Notes under the pieces: model-generated
The model's input: only the letters and a program-made list of their open reading frames with translations
Told to the model about the DNA's origin: nothing
Database searches by the model: none
Part shown: in pieces, positions 28,780 to 34,016 of the stretch
How the letters are laid out: each line of letters begins with the position of its first letter
Numbering within the stretch: the stretch's first letter is position 1
Position numbers and translations under genes: made by a program
Source: Boseongicola sp.
GTDB lineage: Bacteria > Pseudomonadota > Alphaproteobacteria > Rhodobacterales > Rhodobacteraceae
Assembly (NCBI GenBank): GCA_013042105.1
Contig: JABDQU010000038.1
Location: 1-34,016 of the forward strand
DNA: 34,016 nucleotides
Reading direction: 5' to 3'

Positions 28780-29469
28780 CTAAATTGCGAGTTTTACGCG
28801 AAGGTCGCTCAAGAAGCCTTTATCTTTATTCGATAATTCGGCTGTGAGGGACTGAAACAGCGTCGCCTGACTTTTGTGCATGACATCGCCAATCACCTTG
28901 AGGTGGTTGGCGTCCAGAGTGGCGCCGGTGGAGGTGATGTCGGCGATGGCCTCGGCGGTCAGATTGGCGACGGTTCCTTCGGTCGCGCCCTGACTGTCGA
29001 CAAGCTGATAGCTGGCGACACCGGCGGCTTTCAGGTGCGCGCGCACGAGGCGGTGGTACTTGGTGGCAATGCGCAGACGGAAACCGTGCGTGCGCCGGAA
29101 GGCGTCGGCGACGGCGTCAAGGTCGGCGAGGTCGCGCACGTCGGTCCAGGTTTTCGGCACGGCAAGGATAAGGTCGGCGTGGCCAAAGCCCAGCGGCGCG
29201 AGAGGGGCTATTTTTGTCTCCCAGCGGGCGATTTTTTCCTGCACCACGTCCGAGCCGGTGACGCCGAGATGGATACGACCGGCGGCGAGTTCACGCGGGA
29301 TTTCTCCGGCGGACAGCAGGACAAGTTCGACGCCGTCTACGCCGTCGACGCGCCCGGCGTATTCGCGGTCGGTGCCGGTGCGCGTAATGGTGACGCCGCG
29401 CGCGCCGAACCAGTCGAAGGTGTCGGCCATGAGGCGGCCCTTGGAGGGGATGCCGAGTTTGATCGTCAT
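28780..29469 (-). CDS. hisG: ATP phosphoribosyltransferase catalytic subunit (short form), 229 aa
   Basis: KLGIPSKGRLMADTFDWF, ELVLLSAGEIPRELAAGRIHLGVTGSD, ATKYHRLVRAHL, EAIADITSTGATLDANHLKVI. Confidence 0.95.
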   Translation of the reverse strand: MTIKLGIPSKGRLMADTFDWFGARGVTITRTGTDREYAGRVDGVDGVELVLLSAGEIPRELAAGRIHLGVTGSDVVQEKIARWETKIAPLAPLGFGHADLILAVPKTWTDVRDLADLDAVADAFRRTHGFRLRIATKYHRLVRAHLKAAGVASYQLVDSQGATEGTVANLTAEAIADITSTGATLDANHLKVIGDVMHKSQATLFQSLTAELSNKDKGFLSDLRVKLAI

Positions 29470-30527
29470 GACGCCGCCTTCAATGCGAGCGCCGCGTCGG
29501 GGCGGATGACGCCGCCAACAGCAGGGATACTGCGGCCGCCGGACAGGGTCGCTGTGAGCAGATCGTAGCGGCCTCCGGTCGCGACGGTCGGAACGCCCGC
29601 GGCGGAGAAGCCGAAGACGAAGCCCGTGTAGTATTCGAGCGCGGTGAGGCCGTAGCTGGCTTCGAACCTTAGTGCGGCCGGGTCGATGTTTTTTTCGGCA
29701 AGCGCGTCGAGGCGTGCTTCGACGCCCCGTGCGGCGTCAACGATATCTTCATCTCCGCCTGCGATGTCTTTGATGTCGTCGACAGCGGCAGGCGCGGTGG
29801 AGCGGATCGCCATCAGCGCCATCAAACGGTCGACTTCGACGGACTTCAACGGGGGCGTTTCGGCCTCCTCGGCAAGGAGGGCAAGACGTGTTTCGATTTC
29901 TATCGGACTTCTGAGGCCGACGTGTGGGATGTGCAGATCAGCGGGCGCAGGCACGGGCGGTGCCGGGCGTGAGAACCTGTCGAGCAGGGCCTTGAAGCGT
30001 GTCGGACGCCAGAGATGGCGGAGCAGTGCATCCTTGCGACGGCGGGGTGTGTCGAGGCCAAGGATCGCAGTGGTCAACACGTTGAAGTCGCCAATTGTGC
30101 CGGTGACTGGCAGGCCCGCGAGGGCCTCGGCGATTGTCGCGAAGACCTCGGCGTCGGCGCTGATCTCGGCGTCGGGTCCGGGGGCGTGGCCAATGATCTC
30201 GAAGCCGACCTGCATGTATTCGGTTGGTCGGGTGTCGTCGTCTTCCTGACGGCGGAAGATCTCACCAGCGTAGGTATAGCGGGTTTCGGCGCGAGTGGCG
30301 TCGATGTGGGCCTGAACCAGAGGGACGGTGAAGTCGGGGCGCAGCATCATTTCGCCACGAAGCGGGTCCTGAGTTACGAAAGCGCGGGCGCGGATTTCCT
30401 CGCCGTAGAGGTTCAGAAGTGCGCCTGCGGGTTGCAGGATTTGCGGTTCGAAGGTTTCGGCACCGCGGGCTTCAAAGGCGGCGCGCAAGCGGTTGGCTTC
30501 GGCGCGGATGTCGGATTTGACGGTCAT
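29466..30527 (-). CDS. hisZ: ATP phosphoribosyltransferase regulatory subunit HisZ, 353 aa
   Basis: Class II aaRS-like fold ([46 protein letters not shown]) between hisS and short hisG with 4-nt overlaps on both sides. Confidence 0.92.
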   Translation of the reverse strand: MTVKSDIRAEANRLRAAFEARGAETFEPQILQPAGALLNLYGEEIRARAFVTQDPLRGEMMLRPDFTVPLVQAHIDATRAETRYTYAGEIFRRQEDDDTRPTEYMQVGFEIIGHAPGPDAEISADAEVFATIAEALAGLPVTGTIGDFNVLTTAILGLDTPRRRKDALLRHLWRPTRFKALLDRFSRPAPPVPAPADLHIPHVGLRSPIEIETRLALLAEEAETPPLKSVEVDRLMALMAIRSTAPAAVDDIKDIAGGDEDIVDAARGVEARLDALAEKNIDPAALRFEASYGLTALEYYTGFVFGFSAAGVPTVATGGRYDLLTATLSGGRSIPAVGGVIRPDAALALKAAS

Positions 30528-32014
30528 GACCGATCAAGGATGGCGCGGACACGGGCGACCATATCGGCGCGGTCACATTCGAATTGCGCAGGCTGGTCTT
30601 TCCATTCCTCGTGGGTCGCGGTTTCGGCGATCTTGGCCCCGAGGACGAGGTCTTTGACTTGGACAACGCCCCGCTCGGCTTCGTCGGAGCCCTGGATGAT
30701 GGCGACGGGGGAGTTGCGCTTGTCGGCGTATTTCAACTGGTTGCCGAAGTTCTTGGGGTTGCCGAGGTAGACTTCGGCGCGGATGCCAGCGGCGCGCAAA
30801 TCGGCGGCCATTTTCTGGTAGTCGGCCATGCGGTCGCGGTCCATGACGGTGACGACGACGGGTCCGGTTGTGTCGGTTTGGTTCGCGCCTTTCATGCGCA
30901 GGGCGGCGAGAAGGCGATCGACACCGATGGAGATGCCTGTGGCGGGGACGGCTTGGCCAGTGAAGCGTTTGACGAGGTCGTCGTAGCGGCCTCCGCCAGC
31001 GACGGAGCCGAATTGGCGGGGGCGGCCTTTTTCGTCTTTGATTTCGAAGGTGAGTTCGGCCTCAAAGACGGGGCCGGTGTAGTAGCCGAGGCCGCGCACG
31101 ACGGAGGGGTCGATGACGATGCGGTCGGGGCCGTAGCCGGCGGCTGACATGAGGTCAGCAATCTGGGCGAGTTCGGCGACGCCTTCAGTGCCGGTCGGGT
31201 TGTCGCCGACAAGCTTTGTCAGATTTTTCAGAGTGGTCGCGTTGTCGGTGCCGGTGGCGGACATGAAGCCCATGATAGTTTCGGCTTGGGCATCTTTGAG
31301 GCCAGCGCCATCCGTGAAATCGCCACTGTCATCTTTGCGCCCTGCCCCTAGAAGCGCGCGCACGCCGTCTGCGCCGAGGCGATCCAGCTTATCGATGGCG
31401 CGCAGGACAATCCCGCGTTCGCGCGTGGCGTCTTCGGGGAGGCCTGCGACTTCGAGCACGCCGTTCAGGACTTTGCGGTTGTTGATACGGATGACGTAGT
31501 CGCCACGCTCGATGCCAACGGCTTCGAGGGCGTCGGCGAGCATCATGCAGATCTCGGCGTCGGCGGCGACGCTTGCGGTGCCGACGGTGTCTGCATCGCA
31601 CTGATAAAACTGGCGAAAGCGCCCGGGGCCGGGCTTTTCGTTGCGCCAGACAGGGCCCATCGCGTAGCGGCGATAGGGGGTCGGCAGGTCGTTGCGGTGC
31701 TGGGCGAAGACGCGGGCCAAGGGGGCCGTGAGGTCGTAGCGCAGGGCAAGCCAGTCGCCGGGCTTGTCACTGTCGGCTTCTTCCTGCCAAGCGAAGACGC
31801 CTTCGTTGGGGCGGTCAACGTCCGGAAGGAATTTACCGAGCGCTTCGACGGTTTCCACGGCGGCGCTTTCCAGCGGGTCAAAGCCATGGGCGTGGTAGAC
31901 CCGTGCGATGGCATCAAGCATCGCCTGACGTTCGGTCACGTCTGCGCCGAAGTAGTCGCGGAAGCCTTTGGGCGTTTCGGCCTTTGGGCGGGGGGTCTTT
32001 TTGATCTTTGCCAT
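30524..32014 (-). CDS. hisS: Histidyl-tRNA synthetase, 496 aa (track ORF extends to 32284; ATG at 32014 preferred)
   Basis: [32 protein letters not shown]...; [67 protein letters not shown]. Confidence 0.96.
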   Translation of the reverse strand: MAKIKKTPRPKAETPKGFRDYFGADVTERQAMLDAIARVYHAHGFDPLESAAVETVEALGKFLPDVDRPNEGVFAWQEEADSDKPGDWLALRYDLTAPLARVFAQHRNDLPTPYRRYAMGPVWRNEKPGPGRFRQFYQCDADTVGTASVAADAEICMMLADALEAVGIERGDYVIRINNRKVLNGVLEVAGLPEDATRERGIVLRAIDKLDRLGADGVRALLGAGRKDDSGDFTDGAGLKDAQAETIMGFMSATGTDNATTLKNLTKLVGDNPTGTEGVAELAQIADLMSAAGYGPDRIVIDPSVVRGLGYYTGPVFEAELTFEIKDEKGRPRQFGSVAGGGRYDDLVKRFTGQAVPATGISIGVDRLLAALRMKGANQTDTTGPVVVTVMDRDRMADYQKMAADLRAAGIRAEVYLGNPKNFGNQLKYADKRNSPVAIIQGSDEAERGVVQVKDLVLGAKIAETATHEEWKDQPAQFECDRADMVARVRAILDRS

Positions 32015-32092
32015 GGTATTTTCGGCGTCCGGCCTTATGCAATGTCGCGCGGGGTTTAGCCCGTGGTCGGTTGCGGGGCAAGGAGGACGGCG

Positions 32093-32290
32093 ATGAGTGT
32101 GGAGATTGAGGAACGGTTGGCGCATCTGGAGCGCGTTGTGGACGATCTGAACGATGTGGTGGCGCGGCAGGCCGAAGAGATCGCGGTGCTGACGCGGCGG
32201 GTGGCGATGTTGATGGAGCGGGAAGCAATGCGCGAGGCGGATGGCTCGGGCGGGGTCGTGATCGGGAATGAACGGCCGCCGCATTATTGA
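32093..32290 (+). CDS. slyX: SlyX family protein
   Basis: [65 protein letters not shown]; coiled coil ending in PPHY; RBS AAGGAGG. Confidence 0.9.
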   Translation: MSVEIEERLAHLERVVDDLNDVVARQAEEIAVLTRRVAMLMEREAMREADGSGGVVIGNERPPHY

Positions 32291-32393
32291 GGGCTTGGGG
32301 AATTGTTCGGTTGCGCGCTGGCAGTGTTGAGCATTGCGGGATGTATGGCCCTGATGTCTGTGGTTAGTTTCCTTTGGAAAGAGGAGACCAGCA

Positions 32394-32882
32394 TTGACCT
32401 ACAAGGTACCAGACGAGACCCGCGTTGGGCATATTCATCTAAAAGTCAGCGATCTTGAGCGCTCGATTGCGTTTTACCGGGATGTGCTCGGGTTTGAGGT
32501 GAAGCTTCGGTATGGCGAGCAGGCCGCGTTTATGGCGGCCGGGGCGTATCATCACCATATCGGGTTGAATACGTGGCATAGCGCGGGTGGTGCGCCTGTG
32601 AAAAAGGCGGCAACTGGCATGTATCACGTGGCCTTTGTTTATCCAGATCGCGCGGCTTTGGGGCGTGCGGTGGGGGAAGTGCGTGCGGCGGGCGTGGATA
32701 TCTATGGGGCGGCGGATCACGGTGTGTCAGAGGCTGTGTATTTCGATGATCCTGACGGAAACGGGATTGAGCTTTACTGGGATCGCGCTGCAAAAATGTG
32801 GGAGACGACCGACGAGGGGATGATCAAGATGATCAATGCGCCTTTGGATGTGGATGCCCTGATAGCCGATGGACAGGCCTGA
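32394..32882 (+). CDS. Glyoxalase/VOC superfamily protein (TTG start), 162 aa
   Basis: [27 protein letters not shown] and [15 protein letters not shown], typical VOC metal-binding repeats. Confidence 0.9.
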   Translation: MTYKVPDETRVGHIHLKVSDLERSIAFYRDVLGFEVKLRYGEQAAFMAAGAYHHHIGLNTWHSAGGAPVKKAATGMYHVAFVYPDRAALGRAVGEVRAAGVDIYGAADHGVSEAVYFDDPDGNGIELYWDRAAKMWETTDEGMIKMINAPLDVDALIADGQA

Positions 32883-32894
32883 CGAGGGGGCCGT

Positions 32895-32917
32895 TTTTGG
32901 ATATTTTTGCCAAAAAG
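32895..32917. terminator. Candidate AT-rich hairpin/bidirectional terminator
   Basis: TTTTTGG-ATATTTTTG-CCAAAAA, 7-bp perfect stem just after the VOC gene. Confidence 0.35.
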
Positions 32918-32992
32918 AAAGAGGTGTTTGGCGGCTTTGGGTTTCGCTGGACGTGAGGCATGTCCCGGCCTAGGGTCTGCTGTCGAAGGGGG

Positions 32993-33865
32993 ATGGCAAT
33001 GGCGGTTGGCAGCAATATTCGAACCTATGCGGACGGCGTCTGGCATGATGGCGATGTGGCGATCATGCGGGCGGCGGATCATGGGGCGTGGCTTGGCTCG
33101 ACGGTGTTTGACGGGGCGCGGTTTTTTGACGGGGTGTGCCCGGATTTGGAGGCGCACTGTGAGCGAGTGAACCGCTCGGCTGAGGCGCTGATGCTGACGC
33201 CGACGGTGTCGACCGGCGATATGGTTGAGATTGTGCGGGAGGGTCTGGCGTCGTTCGGTCGGGAGAGTGCTGTCTATATCCGGCCGATGTATTGGGGCAT
33301 TGACGGGGACCCGACGGCGATTGTTCCGAGCCCGGAGGCGACGGGGTTTGCGGTTTGTCTGGAAGAGATTGGCATGGCGCCACCTGAGACGTCGGCGCGT
33401 TTGACGCGGACGCAGTTTCGCCGGCCAGTTCTGGAAGACGCGGTGGTGAATGCGAAGGCCGGGTGTCTTTATCCCAACAATGCGCGGATGCTGGTCGAGG
33501 CGCGGCGGCGCGGGTTTGACAATGCTTTGGTGGCGGATGCCATGGGCAACGTGGCCGAAACCGCGACGGCGAATATTTTCATGGTGAAGGATGGTGAGAT
33601 TTACACGCCGATCCCGAATGGAACGTTTTTGGCGGGGATCACGCGGGCGCGGCATATGGTTAATCTGGCGAAAGATGGCAGTCCTGTGCGGGAAGCGGTT
33701 TTGTCGTTTTCGGATTTCGAAGATGCGGATGAGGTTTTCATGACCGGGAACATGTCGAAGATCACGCCTGTGACGGAGTTTGACGGGACCCATTATCAGA
33801 TCGGTCCGGTGACGCGGCGGGCGCGGGAAATGTATTGGGACTGGGCTTTGTCGGAGGGCAATTGA
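32993..33865 (+). CDS. Class IV aminotransferase (branched-chain amino acid aminotransferase-like); start 32993 or 32999
   Basis: GSTVFDGARFFDGV, VNAKAGCLYPNNARMLVEARRRGFDNALVAD..GNVAETATANIFMVKDGEIYTP, FLAGITRARHMVNLA, EVFMTGNMSKITPV. Confidence 0.92.
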   Translation: MAMAVGSNIRTYADGVWHDGDVAIMRAADHGAWLGSTVFDGARFFDGVCPDLEAHCERVNRSAEALMLTPTVSTGDMVEIVREGLASFGRESAVYIRPMYWGIDGDPTAIVPSPEATGFAVCLEEIGMAPPETSARLTRTQFRRPVLEDAVVNAKAGCLYPNNARMLVEARRRGFDNALVADAMGNVAETATANIFMVKDGEIYTPIPNGTFLAGITRARHMVNLAKDGSPVREAVLSFSDFEDADEVFMTGNMSKITPVTEFDGTHYQIGPVTRRAREMYWDWALSEGN

Positions 33866-34016
33866 TGCATTTGGGACCGGATCATCTTTATTTGCCGGAT
33901 ACGGCGCTGGACGCGTTGGACATCTCGCCGAGCGACATTGCCGATGCGATTGAGGCCGCGCTGGTCGAGAAGGCTGCGGGGCGACTTCAGACCTCGCCCA
34001 AGTCTGCGATATTGCC
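33865..34016 (+). CDS. Ornithine cyclodeaminase/mu-crystallin family protein, 5' part only
   Basis: Partial ORF MHLGPDHLYLPDTALDALDISPSDIADAIEAALVEKAAGRLQTSPKSAIL, start overlapping the preceding stop (TGATG); resembles the N-terminus of the family. Confidence 0.65.
   Translation, partial: MHLGPDHLYLPDTALDALDISPSDIADAIEAALVEKAAGRLQTSPKSAIL

Noticed and set aside
32015-32284. 90-aa N-terminal extension of HisS in the ORF track
   Set aside because: Overlaps slyX on the opposite strand, compositionally unlike a coding region; [23 protein letters not shown] at 32014 is the natural start.
32774-33793. 339-aa minus-strand ORF
   Set aside because: Arg/Pro/His-rich antisense translation of the aminotransferase gene, no family-like motifs.

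Overview
The window looks like a 34 kb chromosomal segment from a marine Rhodobacteraceae (roseobacter-type) alphaproteobacterium. This is inferred from gene content and codon usage, with no database search. It is gene dense and mostly housekeeping: msrA (partial), an MFS transporter, priA, fsa, a Deg-family protease, ppk2, pcs, xerC, a DUF484 protein, nadK, glyA, an alpha/beta hydrolase, nrdJ (class II RNR), a DUF1489 protein, hisS-hisZ-hisG, slyX, a glyoxalase/VOC protein, a class IV aminotransferase and a partial ornithine-cyclodeaminase-like gene. I saw no rRNA, tRNA, CRISPR, IS or prophage. The main accessory block is ~14.6-25.9 kb: an AraC regulator divergent from an operon encoding a PhyH-type dioxygenase, an MBL-fold protein with a degenerate metal motif, a family-5 ABC importer (SBP, two permeases, fused ATPase) and a cytoplasmic GH38 alpha-mannosidase. 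This is a plausible uncharacterised mannoside uptake/degradation system. The most unusual non-coding signal is a 53-bp intergenic element of three 11-bp iterons (ACGTCGGTnnn). It occurs twice, at 1843-1895 and 28688-28740, in inverted orientation and 47/53 identical. Spot counts suggest the window also shifts from C-rich to G-rich on the + strand. A ~1.5 kb gene-poor stretch (13.16-14.64 kb) holds two small glycine-rich membrane-protein genes and a strong 13-bp hairpin.
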